From positions 1-64,000 of the forward strand of contig NZ_JAMYJR010000010.1 of the NCBI RefSeq assembly GCF_024137025.1: a stretch of 64,000 bases of DNA, in the 5' to 3' direction. Position 1 is the stretch's first letter, and every line of letters starts with the position of its first letter. Origin of the DNA: Paractinoplanes aksuensis (GTDB lineage Bacteria > Actinomycetota > Actinomycetes > Mycobacteriales > Micromonosporaceae). The notes beneath the pieces are model-generated. The model saw only the letters and a list, made by a program, of their open reading frames with translations, was not told where the DNA came from and made no database searches. Shown here one piece after another: positions 42,264 through 52,335 of the stretch. Made by a program: the position numbers and the translations under genes.

Positions 42264-44309
42264 ATGCCCGCCGATGCCCCAGACGCGAAGCCGCCGCAGC
42301 GCCCCCACCCCTGGAAAGTGGAGGGCGTGCCGTCCGCACCCGCACCCGGTGGCCCGAAAAGGCCGCGCTCGACCTGGGTCCGCTTCGGCAGCATGCTCGT
42401 CGTGCTGCTCGCCCTCAACTGGATCATCTCGTCGTTCTTCCTGGCCCCACCCGCGCGCGAACCGGTGTCGTACACCTTCTTCCTGACCCAGGTCCAGGCG
42501 AACAACGTCGCCGAGATCACGTCGACCGCCGACACCATCGAAGGCCAGTTCAAGAAGGAAGTGGCCTACACGCCGACCGGGGACACCAAGTCCGAGCAGG
42601 TCGACCGGTTCACCACCCAGCGGCCCTCGTTCGCCGACGACGACCTCTTCTCCCAGCTGCAGGCCGACTCCGTGCCGGTCAACGCCAACCCGCCGGACGC
42701 GCCCGCGCCGATCTGGCAGCAGCTGCTCATCGGCTTCGGTCCGACGATTCTGCTGGTCGCCCTGTTCGTCTGGATCAGCCGGCGCATGGCCGGCGGCGGT
42801 GGTGGGGGAGGGGTGCTGGGCAGCTTCGGCAAATCCCGGGCCAAGCTCTACCAGCCGGAATCGGGGCCACGGACGACATTCGCCGACGTGGCCGGCATCC
42901 AGGAGGTCGAGCAAGAGGTCACCGAGATCGTCGACTTCCTGCGCGAACCGGAGAAGTACCGCAAGCTCGGCGCACAGATCCCGCACGGTGTGCTGCTGAG
43001 CGGTCCGCCCGGAACGGGTAAGACGCTGCTGGCCCGCGCGGTGGCCGGCGAGGCCCGGGTGCCGTTCTTCTCCATCTCGGCCTCAGAATTCATCGAGGCC
43101 ATCGTCGGTGTGGGCGCCAGCCGGGTCCGCGATCTGTTCGACCAGGCCAAGAAGGTCGCGCCCTCGATCATCTTCATCGACGAGCTGGACGCCATCGGAC
43201 GGGCCCGGGGCAGCGCCCAGTCGCTGGGTGGCAACGACGAACGGGAACAGACGCTCAACCAGATCCTGACCGAGATGGACGGCTTCACCGGCAGCGAAGG
43301 TGTGGTCGTGCTGGCCGCGACCAACCGGTCCGAGATCCTCGACCCGGCGCTGCTGCGCCCGGGGCGCTTCGACCGGCGCGTCGTGGTGAGCCCGCCCGAT
43401 CTGGCGGGGCGCCGGGCGATCCTGGCCGTGCACACCCGGGGGGTGCCGCTGGCTCCCGGGGTCGACCTGGACGGGATCGCCGCGTCGACGCCGGGCATGG
43501 TCGGGGCCGACCTGAAGAACCTGGTCAACGAGGCCGCGCTGCTGGCCGCGCGCCGGGGGCACGACCAGGTGCGGAACAACGACTTCACCGACGCCCTGGA
43601 AAAGATCGTGCTGGGCACCGTCCGCGGTCTCATGCTGACCCCGGACGAGAAGGAGCGCACGGCCTTCCACGAATCCGGGCACGCGCTGCTGGGCATGCTC
43701 ACGCCGGGCGCCGACCCGGTTCGCAAAATCTCGATCATTCCGCGGGGGCAGGCCCTGGGCGTCACGTTCCAGAGCCCGTCCAGCGATCGGTACGGGTACT
43801 CCAAGCAGTACCTGAAGGGGCGGATCATCGGGGCGCTCGGTGGGCGTGCGGCCGAGCAGGTCGTGTTCGGCGACGAGACCACGGGGGCCGAGAGCGACCT
43901 CGACCAGGTCAGCAACATCGCCCGGCAGATGGTCGGCCGATGGGGCATGTCCGACGCGATCGGGCCGGTCACCGTGCTGCCGCCGCCGGGGCAGGAGTCG
44001 CCGTTCGGGCTCGACGGGGTGGCGCCGGGGACCAAAGAGCTGATCGACTCCGAGGTCCGGAAGATCGTCGACGAGTGCTACGCCGAGGCGTTGTCCCTGT
44101 TGCGGTCGCACCGGCCGCAGCTCGACAGCCTGGCCCACCGGCTGCTCCAGACCGAGACGTTGGACGAAGCCGACGCGTACGCGGCCGCGGGGATCAATCC
44201 GTCCGATGCTCCCGGTGCTGTCGCCCGCGGTGAGGCCCCTGGGTCTTCGCCTGCTCCTGGGATTCCGCATGCTGTTTCGGCTGAGTCGAATGGGAGTGGG
44301 GCTGCTTAA
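42264..44309 (+). CDS. ftsH: ATP-dependent zinc metalloprotease FtsH
   Basis: 681 residues. Membrane-anchored AAA+ protease degrading misfolded membrane and regulatory proteins. Pro-rich N-terminal tail, membrane helices about 42-61 and 152-172 flanking the extracytoplasmic domain, Walker A GPPGTGKT at 247-254, Walker [11 protein letters not shown] at 301-310, the SRH region ([11 protein letters not shown]), and the zinc site HESGH at 469-473. C-terminal tail rich in Ala/Ser/Pro. Actinobacteria often carry more than one FtsH; whether this is the only copy cannot be told. Homopolymer block immediately downstream. Confidence 0.93.
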   Translation: MPADAPDAKPPQRPHPWKVEGVPSAPAPGGPKRPRSTWVRFGSMLVVLLALNWIISSFFLAPPAREPVSYTFFLTQVQANNVAEITSTADTIEGQFKKEVAYTPTGDTKSEQVDRFTTQRPSFADDDLFSQLQADSVPVNANPPDAPAPIWQQLLIGFGPTILLVALFVWISRRMAGGGGGGGVLGSFGKSRAKLYQPESGPRTTFADVAGIQEVEQEVTEIVDFLREPEKYRKLGAQIPHGVLLSGPPGTGKTLLARAVAGEARVPFFSISASEFIEAIVGVGASRVRDLFDQAKKVAPSIIFIDELDAIGRARGSAQSLGGNDEREQTLNQILTEMDGFTGSEGVVVLAATNRSEILDPALLRPGRFDRRVVVSPPDLAGRRAILAVHTRGVPLAPGVDLDGIAASTPGMVGADLKNLVNEAALLAARRGHDQVRNNDFTDALEKIVLGTVRGLMLTPDEKERTAFHESGHALLGMLTPGADPVRKISIIPRGQALGVTFQSPSSDRYGYSKQYLKGRIIGALGGRAAEQVVFGDETTGAESDLDQVSNIARQMVGRWGMSDAIGPVTVLPPPGQESPFGLDGVAPGTKELIDSEVRKIVDECYAEALSLLRSHRPQLDSLAHRLLQTETLDEADAYAAAGINPSDAPGAVARGEAPGSSPAPGIPHAVSAESNGSGAA

Positions 44310-44337
44310 GGGCGCGGCTTTCTTACGGTTTGACGGT

Positions 44338-44430
<93 letters not shown>

Positions 44431-44853
44431 ACCTTGGGTGGTTTTATCTCGCTCCAGCGTTGGGGGCAGCGCTTCTCTGGGTGCGGGGCTGGGCTGGGGG
44501 AACCCGTGCGGGTTCGGGTCTGGCTGCCGCGTTGTGGTCCAGGAAGACCTTCGGTTACCCAGGCCGGCCTGGGTGGTGGGGTGCGCGTTCGCACCGTGCC
44601 GGTTGCGGTCAGCGTCTGGTCGGGTGGCGCCGGGATCAAAGCTCCTGCCTGGTCGTGCGTGAACCTTCGACACGGCTTGGCGGTGACGCGGATCCATCCA
44701 CGGCTTCGGGGGCTTGACCGGCCCGCCGGGCGTCCGCGAGCAGCTGGCCGCCATCGGTCACGCGCTCATTGCCCGGTATCAGCCCCCGGCTCGCGCGGCG
44801 GTTGGGGGATGCCGTGCGGTGGGCGGGTGTATTTGACCAACTAGCCTGGGGGG
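44431..44853. other. Gene-poor stretch between homopolymer block and TetR gene
   Basis: No convincing reading frame. It contains a 20-bp motif (44448-44467, CTCGCTCCAGCGTTGGGGGC) that recurs with two changes at 48876-48895. A TAGCCT box (44842-44847) ends 6 nt before the TetR ATG. Confidence 0.5.
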
Positions 44854-45438
44854 ATGGCGCGTCCCCGCAAGTTCGTCGAGCGTGATGTGGTCAGCAGCGC
44901 CGGCGAGGTGTTCGCTGTCAATGGGCTGGCTGCGACGACGTTGGACGACCTGGTGCAGGCGACCGGGCTCGGGAAGCAGAGTCTGTACAACGCGTTCGGG
45001 GGGAAGCGGGAGCTGTTCTTGCGGGCGCTCTCGGAAGACCGGGAGGAAGCGGCGCGGGCCGTCTCGGAGGCGCTCGAGCATGGCGACGCCTCTCCGCTCG
45101 AGCGGATCCGCGGGCACATGCTTCGGCTGGCGATCGAGTTCAGCCGTAGCGGCAGCCGGGTCTCGCTTCAGACGCGGGCACTGGTCGAGTCGACCGACGA
45201 GTCGGACCAGCTCGCGACGGTCACGAAAGCCGGCATAGAAGAGCTGGCCGGAATCTACGCGCATTGCTTGGAGCTCGCGCGGGAGAACGGTGACCTTCCG
45301 GCCGACGCGAATGTGTCGTCCCTGGCGATGTACTTCGTCGCCATCACCCGGGGAATGGAACTGCTCGGCCGCTCGGGCGTCGGCCGCGGCGCCCTGACGG
45401 CGGTCGCACTCGACGCGCTCCGCGTCTTCCACAACTAG
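44854..45438 (+). CDS. TetR/AcrR-family repressor
   Basis: 194 residues. HTH RDVVSSAGEVFAVNGLAATT then LDDLVQATGLGKQSLYNAFGGKREL; C-terminal ligand domain (YFVAITRGMELLGRSG). Probably leaderless: TAGCCT ends 6 nt upstream. The next gene (SDR) has a perfect 10-bp-arm inverted repeat on its promoter, the probable target. Confidence 0.88.
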   Translation: MARPRKFVERDVVSSAGEVFAVNGLAATTLDDLVQATGLGKQSLYNAFGGKRELFLRALSEDREEAARAVSEALEHGDASPLERIRGHMLRLAIEFSRSGSRVSLQTRALVESTDESDQLATVTKAGIEELAGIYAHCLELARENGDLPADANVSSLAMYFVAITRGMELLGRSGVGRGALTAVALDALRVFHN

Positions 45439-45684
45439 ACCCTGACCATCCTGGGCCGCGCGTCCCGCCCTGTGCCGCACCCCGCGCCTCGCGCCGCGCC
45501 GTATCCCGCGGCCGCGCCGCATTTCGCGCCCGATCCTAGCGCTGCTCCCGAATCTAGCGCTGCCCCGCTCCGCGCTTGTCGCGCACTTCGGTCCGCGTCC
45601 TCGCGCCCGTCGCGCGTCCTGTGAGCCGCTGCGCCGTGATGCTGGTGCGGCTGCGTGCGGCGGGTCACATTGGTGGTCTGGTTC

Positions 45685-45733
45685 TTGACTGGGCGGTCCA
45701 TAACCAGTGTTATTGACTGCATCGTCAATAACA
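45685..45733 (+). promoter_or_regulatory. Promoter with operator over the -10 box
   Basis: TTGACT (45685-45690), 17 nt, TGTTAT (45708-45713). The -10 lies in the left arm of an inverted repeat: TGTTATTGAC (45708-45717), 6 nt, GTCAATAACA (45724-45733), arms perfect. Typical TetR operator geometry, 16 nt before the SDR ATG. Confidence 0.75.
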
Positions 45734-45748
45734 GCGGACGGAGTGATC

Positions 45749-46483
45749 ATGGGAGTGCTGCAGGACAAGGTCGCGGTGATCACCGGGGCCAACGCGGGCA
45801 TCGGGCTGGCGATCGCGCGGGCCTACCACGCCGAAGGAGCGCGGGTCTTCGTTGCCGGGCGGCGGCAGGCGGAGCTTGATGCGGTCGAGGCCGAGCTCGG
45901 GGCGCGGGTGACCGGTGTTCGCTGTGACGTCGGGCGGCTCTCGGATCTCGACGGGCTCTACGCGACGGTGGGGGAGCGGGCGGGGCGGATCGACGTTCTG
46001 GTGGCCAATGCTGGGATCGGGATCAGTGCGTCGCTGGGCAAGATCACTGAGGAGCAGTTCGACGCCATGTTCACGACCAACGTGAAGGGGTCGCTGTTCA
46101 CCGTGCAGAAGGCGCTGCCGTTGCTTTCGCGAGGTGCGTCGATCATCCTCACCGGATCTACGGCGGCTACGCGGCCGCAGTCCGACCTCCCCGTGTACGG
46201 GGCGACCAAGGCGGCGATCCGGAATCTGGTTCGGGGCTTCGCCCACGGCGCGGGGGCGGGGCAGTACCGGATCAACGTGCTCTCGCCGGGGGGAACGCGT
46301 ACGCAGGGTCTGATCGATCTGGTGCCGGCTGACCAGCTGGCGGCGGCCGGCGCGACGATTCCTCTTGGGCGGCTGGCCGAACCTGAGGAGATCGCGGCGG
46401 CGGCTGTCTTTCTCGCCTCGGATGCGTCCAGCTACGTCAACGGGTCCGACCTGGCCGTCGATGGTGGGTTCGCCCAGGTCTGA
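45749..46483 (+). CDS. Classical SDR oxidoreductase
   Basis: 244 residues. GANAGIGLAIARAYH (TGxxxGxG), NAGIG, catalytic SILTGS-type Ser and YGATKAAIRN (YxxxK), C-terminal DASSYVNGSDLAVDGGF. NAD(P)H-dependent reduction or oxidation of a carbonyl/alcohol; the substrate is probably linked to the ligand of the upstream TetR repressor. ATG 45749 with GGAG 5 nt upstream. Confidence 0.92.
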   Translation: MGVLQDKVAVITGANAGIGLAIARAYHAEGARVFVAGRRQAELDAVEAELGARVTGVRCDVGRLSDLDGLYATVGERAGRIDVLVANAGIGISASLGKITEEQFDAMFTTNVKGSLFTVQKALPLLSRGASIILTGSTAATRPQSDLPVYGATKAAIRNLVRGFAHGAGAGQYRINVLSPGGTRTQGLIDLVPADQLAAAGATIPLGRLAEPEEIAAAAVFLASDASSYVNGSDLAVDGGFAQV

Positions 46484-46537
46484 TGCGCTCGTGGCGCTGC
46501 GGGTGCCGGCAGTGAACCGGGTCGATAGGATCCGGTT

Positions 46538-47182
46538 GTGGGGGACGAACAGGACGAGCAGGTCGAGAAGCGTCGTGGGTCGTTCTGGCGTGAGGTGCCG
46601 ATCCTCATCGGGGTGGCGGTGCTCGTGGCCGTTCTCGTGCGGGCGTTCGTGGTGCAGACGTTCTTCATTCCGTCCCAGTCGATGGAGCACACGCTCGACA
46701 TCGACGACAAAGTGCTGGTCAACAAGCTTGTCTACAGTGTCCGGGAACCGCGGCGGGGCGAGATCATCGTGTTCGAGGCGCCCCTGCAGTGGCGGGGCGG
46801 CACCGCGGACAAAGACTTCATCAAGCGTGTCATCGGGGTCGGCGGCGACCGTGTGCAGTGTTGCGACGCCCAGCACCGCATCACGGTCAACGGGCACGCC
46901 CTCGATGAGCCGTACATCTTCAAAGGGTCCGACGGGGTGGCGAACCAGGCGGCCGGCGGGCCGTTCGACATCACGGTTCCGCCGGACCGGATCTGGGTGA
47001 TGGGGGATCATCGGGCGGCCTCCGCCGATTCGCTCGAGCACTGGCTGACCGGTCAGAACGTCGAGGAGGCGACCATTCCGGCCGACTCCGTCGTGGGACG
47101 CGCCTTCACGCTGTTCTGGCCGCTCGGCCGGGCGACCTGGCTGACCGTGCCGCCGACCTTCGACGACGTGCCGGCGCCTTGA
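46538..47182 (+). CDS. lepB: Signal peptidase I
   Basis: 214 residues, GTG start. One N-terminal membrane helix (VPILIGVAVLVAVLVRAFVV), catalytic Ser in FFIPSQSMEHTL, catalytic Lys in FIKRVIGVGGDRV, and box E VMGDHRAASADS, where the usual Asn of GDNR is His. Cleaves signal peptides from secreted proteins at the outer membrane face. A TAGGAT box (46526-46531) ends 6 nt before the GTG: probable leaderless mRNA. Actinobacteria usually have several paralogues. Confidence 0.92.
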   Translation: MGDEQDEQVEKRRGSFWREVPILIGVAVLVAVLVRAFVVQTFFIPSQSMEHTLDIDDKVLVNKLVYSVREPRRGEIIVFEAPLQWRGGTADKDFIKRVIGVGGDRVQCCDAQHRITVNGHALDEPYIFKGSDGVANQAAGGPFDITVPPDRIWVMGDHRAASADSLEHWLTGQNVEEATIPADSVVGRAFTLFWPLGRATWLTVPPTFDDVPAP

Positions 47183-47278
47183 GCTTTTGCTAAGGGGCCG
47201 ATCGAGCTGCTAGACAAGGGCCGGTGAGTCGCCGTCTCTGCCGGGGATACGGCTGGGCCCGGACGGTGAGAGTGAGTC

Positions 47279-47932
47279 ATGCGGCGCGATCGTTCTGCTG
47301 CGGCAACCGATGAGGCCGGGCGGATAGCACCGGTCTATCGAGCGGTCATGGCGGCGGCCTGGCCGGTGGTCCGCTGGTGGGGCCGCCTCGAGGTGGTGGG
47401 TCTGGAGATCCTTCCGACCCAGGGCCCGACGCTCGTCCCGGCCAACCACGACAGCTCGTGGGATCCCGTGGTCATCGCGGCCGCCGCCCGCAAGCGCCGG
47501 CAGATCCAGGCCCTGGCCAAGGCGTCGCTCTGGAAGAATCCGCTGCTGCGTCGCATCCTCGACGGGATGGGGCAGATTCCCGTACGCCGAGGCGAGGCCG
47601 ACACGGATGCGTTGGAGGCGGCGATCCAGTGCCTGGCCGCCGGCGGCTGCATCGGGATCTTTCCGGAGGGCACCCGTTCCCAGGGCCGTCAGCTGCGGGC
47701 CCGCAGTGGTGCCGGCCGCCTCGCGCAAGCGGTGCCGGAGGCCCGCATCGTCTGCGCGGCGGTCACGGGGACCGTGGACATCGCCCGATTCCCGCGACGC
47801 CCCCGGCTGAAGGTGACCTTCTTCGAGCCCACGCCGTCGTCGCCGTCGGAATCCGCGCCGGAACTGGCCGCGAGGCTGACCGCCGAACTCCGTGCCGTCG
47901 CGCCGATCGCAGCGGCGGGACGAACCCCGTAA
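47279..47932 (+). CDS. 1-acyl-glycerol-3-phosphate acyltransferase-like
   Basis: 217 residues. PlsC motifs NHDSSWDPV (HxxxxD) and FPEGTRS are present. Transfers an acyl group to lysophosphatidate or a related acceptor in membrane lipid synthesis. ATG at 47279; a longer frame is not open. Single gene; its stop is 10 bp from the convergent MerR gene. Confidence 0.9.
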   Translation: MRRDRSAAATDEAGRIAPVYRAVMAAAWPVVRWWGRLEVVGLEILPTQGPTLVPANHDSSWDPVVIAAAARKRRQIQALAKASLWKNPLLRRILDGMGQIPVRRGEADTDALEAAIQCLAAGGCIGIFPEGTRSQGRQLRARSGAGRLAQAVPEARIVCAAVTGTVDIARFPRRPRLKVTFFEPTPSSPSESAPELAARLTAELRAVAPIAAAGRTP

Positions 47933-47942
47933 GGGCCGATGG

Positions 47943-48751
47943 CTAGGCCTCGGCGAGGAGTTGTGCGGTGCGTTCCAGGCAGCGCTGCCGGGCGGGCGAA
48001 AAGTCGTACGGCATCTTGGTGATCGATTGAACGGCGCTCATTTGGGTGTCGTTGTCCTCGGGCAGGTCGGCCTCGAAGAGGTCCTCCTCGGCCGCGTTCA
48101 GCCCGGCGGCTTCGACTGCGCGGTCCAGGGCCAGCTGGTGGGCGCAGCGCTGTACGGCGATTTCTTCCACGCGCGGGTCCTCGGGATCCACGTTGTCGTC
48201 CAGGGCCGCCTCGGCCGCATCCAGACGGTCCTGCTCCGCCCGCAGCCCGGGGTGGGTGGCCAGCACGATGAAAACGCTGGCCTGGATCGCGGCGCCCAGC
48301 GGACCGAAGATGCGTTCCGTGACCAGTAGCGCGTCCAGGTCGTCGGAGCGCAGCGTGCCCGGGGGCAGGTGGTCGAGCCGGTCGGTGACCAGTTCGGAGA
48401 GCAGTCCCAGCGGGCTGCCCACGGCTTGAAGACGCTGAACGGCCGCGCGCCGGCGTTTGATGGCGGCCTCCTGAGCAGCCAGGGTCTCCTCCAGCCGGCC
48501 CAGCACGTCCCCGATCTCCGGGGTTTCCGCGAAGGCCGCCCGCATGTCGTCAAGGCTGATGCCAGCCTCCGCCATCTTGCGGACCCACAGCAAACGGATC
48601 ATGTCGTCGTAGCCGTAGCGCCGGCGACCGTCCCCGCCCCGCCCCGCTCAGGCTCCGGTAGCAGCCCGATCTGGTGGTAGTGCCGAATGGCGCGCGGCGT
48701 GGTCCCCGCGAAGACGGCGGCATCGCCGATCTTGACCAGCCGGGGTGGCAT
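47943..48751 (-). pseudogene. MerR-family regulator frameshifted by an extra 5-bp repeat
   Basis: N-terminal HTH frame from ATG 48751: PPRLVKIGDAAVFAGTTPRA then RAIRHYHQIGLLPEPERGG. It then runs off-frame and stops about 50 nt later. The rest (IRLLWVRKMAEAGISLDDMRA to LERTAQLLAEA) is in another frame ending at 47943. At the junction CGGGG is present three times (48632-48646). With two copies the frame is restored (804 bp, 267 residues), reading PERGGDGRRRYGYDDMIRLL, the expected MerR sequence. So either a natural slippage mutation or a sequence error. Confidence 0.85.
48632..48646. repeat. Three tandem CCCCG units inside the MerR gene
   Basis: CCCCG x3 on the plus strand. Copy number 2 gives an intact MerR frame, 3 breaks it; 5-bp steps shift the frame, so this tract could switch the gene. 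Confidence 0.85.
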
Positions 48752-48991
48752 GACGAAGGAGTGCGTCACAGACAGAGCCTTTCGTGCCGAGGTTCTCCGA
48801 GCAGACCACATGCCGCTACGGCAGGTGCAACAGTTCCCGGGGCGTGGCTTGCTTGCGGTGGGACGGCGGGTTCAGCTCGCTCCGGCGCTGGGGGCGCGGG
48901 GCCGCGGGGCTTGATCCGCGGCTGGTGCTGGGGTGTGCGCTGCTGCAGTACGCGAGACTGAGCGACAGGTAATCGTCGGGGAGGGGCCAGC

Positions 48992-49822
48992 GTGTTGCCG
49001 GGGGACAGTCATGTACACAGCGAATGGTCGTGGGACACGAACATCGGGGACATGGAGGGGACCTGTGCGCGGGCCCTCGAGATCGGGGTGCCGGCGGTGG
49101 CGTTCACCGAGCACCTCGATCACATCGTGTGGACGGCTGACCGGGAGACACTGGCCGAGAGCCCGCACCTCGCCTCCTTCGCCGACGCGCAAGGGCGGGT
49201 GACCGCGCCGCCTTTCGACGTCGAGGGGTATCTCTCGGCGGTGGAGCGGTGCCGGGAGCGGTTTCCGGGGTTGCGCATCCTGAGCGGGCTCGAGATCGGG
49301 GAGCCGCACCTGCATGTCAAGGCGGTGGCGGTGATTCTGCGGGCGGGACGGTTCGATCGGGTGCTCGGGTCGCAGCACGGGCTTCCGGTGGGGGAGACGT
49401 TCTACGAGCCGCCGATGCTGTTCGAGCACTACGGGCGTGAAGAGGCGCTGCGGCGTTATCTGGGGGCCGTGCCGGCGGTTGTCGCGGGGAGCGACAACTT
49501 CGCCGTTTTCGCGCACATCGACTACCCGGTCCGGTTCTGGCCGACCGATGAGATGTTCGATCCGATGGCGTACGAGGAAGAATTTCGCCTTGCTCTGCGG
49601 GCGATCGCGGATGGTGGGCGGGTGCTGGAGCTCAACTCGAAGCTGCCACTGCACCCTGAGGTGGTCCGGTGGTGGCGTGAAGAAGGTGGGCGGGCGATCT
49701 CGTTCGGCAGCGACGCCCACTATCCGGCAGCGCTGGCCGAGGGGTTTCGCGAAGCCGTGCACATCGCCGAGGCGCATGGGTTCCGGGCCGGGCGGCACGG
49801 GCACGATTTCTGGACGTGCTGA
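48992..49822 (+). CDS. PHP-domain phosphoesterase (histidinol-phosphatase-like)
   Basis: 276 residues, GTG start with GGGGAGGGG upstream. Metal motifs DSHVHSEWSWD, AFTEHLDH, SGLEIGEPHLH and FGSDAHYP fit the PHP family and histidinol-phosphate phosphatase (HisK) type. It may complete histidine synthesis or act on another phosphoester; no his genes are nearby. Confidence 0.87.
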   Translation: MLPGDSHVHSEWSWDTNIGDMEGTCARALEIGVPAVAFTEHLDHIVWTADRETLAESPHLASFADAQGRVTAPPFDVEGYLSAVERCRERFPGLRILSGLEIGEPHLHVKAVAVILRAGRFDRVLGSQHGLPVGETFYEPPMLFEHYGREEALRRYLGAVPAVVAGSDNFAVFAHIDYPVRFWPTDEMFDPMAYEEEFRLALRAIADGGRVLELNSKLPLHPEVVRWWREEGGRAISFGSDAHYPAALAEGFREAVHIAEAHGFRAGRHGHDFWTC

Positions 49823-49852
49823 TGGGAGGCCCCCGGGGTGGAAGCCTCCCAT
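49822..49852. terminator. Hairpin between convergent PHP and MMPL genes
   Basis: ATGGGAGGC (49822-49830) and GCCTCCCAT (49844-49852) are perfect complements with a 13-nt loop. The left arm starts at the last base of the PHP stop codon. Confidence 0.8.
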
Positions 49853-49858
49853 CCAGGG

Positions 49859-52069
49859 TCAGTGACGCCCGGCCAGTTCCGGTTCAGGGGCGGGCGGGGT
49901 CACGACGGCCGTGGCGGCGTGGCGGCCGCGGGGGCGCATGAAGCGGGGCGCCCACCAGTTGGCCCGGCCGAGCAACGTCATGGCCGAGGGGAGCACCACG
50001 GCCCGGATGATCGTCGCGTCGAGCAGGATGGCGGCGGCCAGGCCGATGCCGAGTTGCTTCATGTCGATGGTGGACAGGGTGGCGAAGATGGAGAACACCG
50101 CGACCATCACCAGGGCCGCGCTGCTGACCGTGCCGGCGGAGCCGGTGATGCCCTCGGCCACGGCCTCGCGGGTCGGGACGCCGCGCAGCACTGCCTCGCG
50201 GATCCGGGAGACGACGAAGACGTGGTAGTCCATGGACAGGCCGAACAGCACCACGAACAGGAACAGCGGTAGCCAGCTGACGATCGCGTCCATCGAGGTG
50301 AAGTTGAGCAGGTCGGGGGCCCAGCTGCCCTGGAAGACCAGCACCAGCAGGCCGTACGCGGCGCCGACCGAGAGCAGGTTGAGCAGGATCGACGTCGCGG
50401 CCACGACGACCGAGCGGAACGTCCACGCCATCATGAGGAACGTCAGCAGCAGCACGACGCCGGCCACGATCGGCAACGTGCGCCAGATGTGCTTCGCGTA
50501 GTCCTCGTTGTTGGCCACGTCGCCGCCGACTGCGTAGTCGAGACTGCCCAGGGCGGTGGGGGCCAACGTCGTACGCAATTGGTGCAGTGAATCGGTGGCC
50601 TCGTCGCTGCGGGACGTGAACGGCGTGGCCAGGTCGAGCACCGTCACGGTTTTGTCGGGGGAGACCTCGATGTCGGGGCCGGTCTGCTCCGGCGCGGCGA
50701 ACAGGCGGTTGCCCTCGGTGCTCGCGGCCAGCTTGGTCAGCGCGGCTTTGACCTCGGCGGCCTGGGCGGCGGGGGCCTGCACGGCGACCAGGTGGGTGGT
50801 GCCGTTGCTCGGGTACGACGCGGTCAGCCGGTCGTACGCCTGCATGGCCGGAGTCGTGCGCGGCAGATCCTCCGTACCGGGGAACTTGAGGTTCATGCCC
50901 AGCGCGGGCGCGGCCAGGGCCAGCAGCGCGAGCACGCTCACGACCAGCGTGGCGGCGGGCCAGCGCAGCGCCGGGTGCAGGACGGCGCGCCAGAAACGCG
51001 AACCGGAACCGGAGTTGCGGGCGGTCAGGCGCCACACGAACGGGACGCGGGGGCGGTCGACCCAGCGACCCAGCTTGGCCAGAATGGCCGGTAGGACCGT
51101 CAGCGAGCCGAGCACGGCCACGGCGACGACGAGGATCGAGCCGACGGCGAGCGACGAGAAGGTGGAGTCGCCGGCCAGGAACAGGCCGGCCATCGCGATG
51201 ACCACGGCCGTGCCGCTGACCACCACGGCGTGCCCGGAGGTCTCGGCGGCGATCTCGACCGCGTCGACATGGCCGCGGCCCTTCGCGCGTTCCTCGCGTT
51301 CCCGGCGTACGTAGAACAGCGAGTAGTCGACACCGACGGCCATGCCGATCAGCAGGATGACGCTGGACGTGACGTCGGTCGACGGGATCAAGTGCGAGGC
51401 CAGCGTGGACAGGCCCATCGCGGCGGCCACCGACGACAGGGCCAGCAGCACGGGCACGCCGGCCGCGATCAGCGCGCCGAAGACCAGGATCAGGATGGCC
51501 AGGGTGACCGGCAGGCTGAGGATCTCGGCCCGCTTGAAGTTGTCGCCCAGGGTGTCGTCGAGCGCCTTGTTGATGGACGGGCCGCCGACCTGCTCGACCC
51601 GCAGCTCGGGATGGGCCTGCTGCACCTCGGCGGTGACGGTGCGTAGTGGCTCGACGCGGTCGGAGGCGGTCTCGGGGTCGCCGGCCATGGTGATCGGCAA
51701 CAGCAGCGCCGACCCGTCGTTGGCCGGGATCGGCTTACCTACTTCGGCTACGCCAGTTACCGTACGTAGTTTGGTGGTCGCGTCGGCGGCCGCGCGCTCG
51801 GCCGCCGCAGTGTCGAGTTTGCCCGATCGAGCCGTGATCAGGACGTTGTCCACGGCCGGTTCGTCGGCGAACCCACCCTCTTCGATCATGACGTACGCGC
51901 GTCCGGCCTCACCGATCGCGTCGTCCTGCGCGGTCGCTTCCTTGAGGCCGGCCGCGTTGCCGCCCACGAAGCAGACCGCCACGAAGACCACCCAGAGCGC
52001 GATCGCGCGCCACGGATGCTCGGCACTCCAGCGCGCCATGCGCACCGTCACCGGTCGCTTACTCATCAT
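49859..52069 (-). CDS. MMPL-family RND transporter
   Basis: 736 residues from ATG 52069 (GGGGGGA directly upstream; ATG 52066 is possible). About 12 membrane helices with two large extracytoplasmic loops, the layout of MmpL lipid or drug exporters. Proton-relay regions GMAVGVDYSLFYVRRERE (helix 4-5) and FGLSMDYHVFVVSRIRE (helix 10) are clear. It may export lipids, siderophores or toxic compounds. A second MMPL gene lies 1.8 kb away under a TetR regulator. Confidence 0.9.
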   Translation of the reverse strand: MMSKRPVTVRMARWSAEHPWRAIALWVVFVAVCFVGGNAAGLKEATAQDDAIGEAGRAYVMIEEGGFADEPAVDNVLITARSGKLDTAAAERAAADATTKLRTVTGVAEVGKPIPANDGSALLLPITMAGDPETASDRVEPLRTVTAEVQQAHPELRVEQVGGPSINKALDDTLGDNFKRAEILSLPVTLAILILVFGALIAAGVPVLLALSSVAAAMGLSTLASHLIPSTDVTSSVILLIGMAVGVDYSLFYVRREREERAKGRGHVDAVEIAAETSGHAVVVSGTAVVIAMAGLFLAGDSTFSSLAVGSILVVAVAVLGSLTVLPAILAKLGRWVDRPRVPFVWRLTARNSGSGSRFWRAVLHPALRWPAATLVVSVLALLALAAPALGMNLKFPGTEDLPRTTPAMQAYDRLTASYPSNGTTHLVAVQAPAAQAAEVKAALTKLAASTEGNRLFAAPEQTGPDIEVSPDKTVTVLDLATPFTSRSDEATDSLHQLRTTLAPTALGSLDYAVGGDVANNEDYAKHIWRTLPIVAGVVLLLTFLMMAWTFRSVVVAATSILLNLLSVGAAYGLLVLVFQGSWAPDLLNFTSMDAIVSWLPLFLFVVLFGLSMDYHVFVVSRIREAVLRGVPTREAVAEGITGSAGTVSSAALVMVAVFSIFATLSTIDMKQLGIGLAAAILLDATIIRAVVLPSAMTLLGRANWWAPRFMRPRGRHAATAVVTPPAPEPELAGRH

Positions 52070-52322
52070 TCCCCCCGCCATCCGACCGCCCCGCCCGCCA
52101 CCCTTACTCGGACTGAAGGCTGCGTCTCCTGTGTCGAACCTGAACCTAGGCAGGCAGTGAACTGGGAACATCCGGGCCGAACCCCGGTCGGCCCCCGATG
52201 AGGAAAACCCCACCCCCGACCGAAATCGCGGCGCGAAAAGCCACTTAACCGCGCAAAAAGCGCGGCGACACTCAGGGATCCCCCGGGGGCTTCCCCGATT
52301 CGCGGGGGTTGATCGACGCGGC

Positions 52323-52335
52323 TAGGTTGATCCAT
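52323..52335 (+). promoter_or_regulatory. -10 box for leaderless protease transcript
   Basis: TAGGTT (52323-52328) ends 7 nt before ATG 52336, with no ribosome site. Confidence 0.5.
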
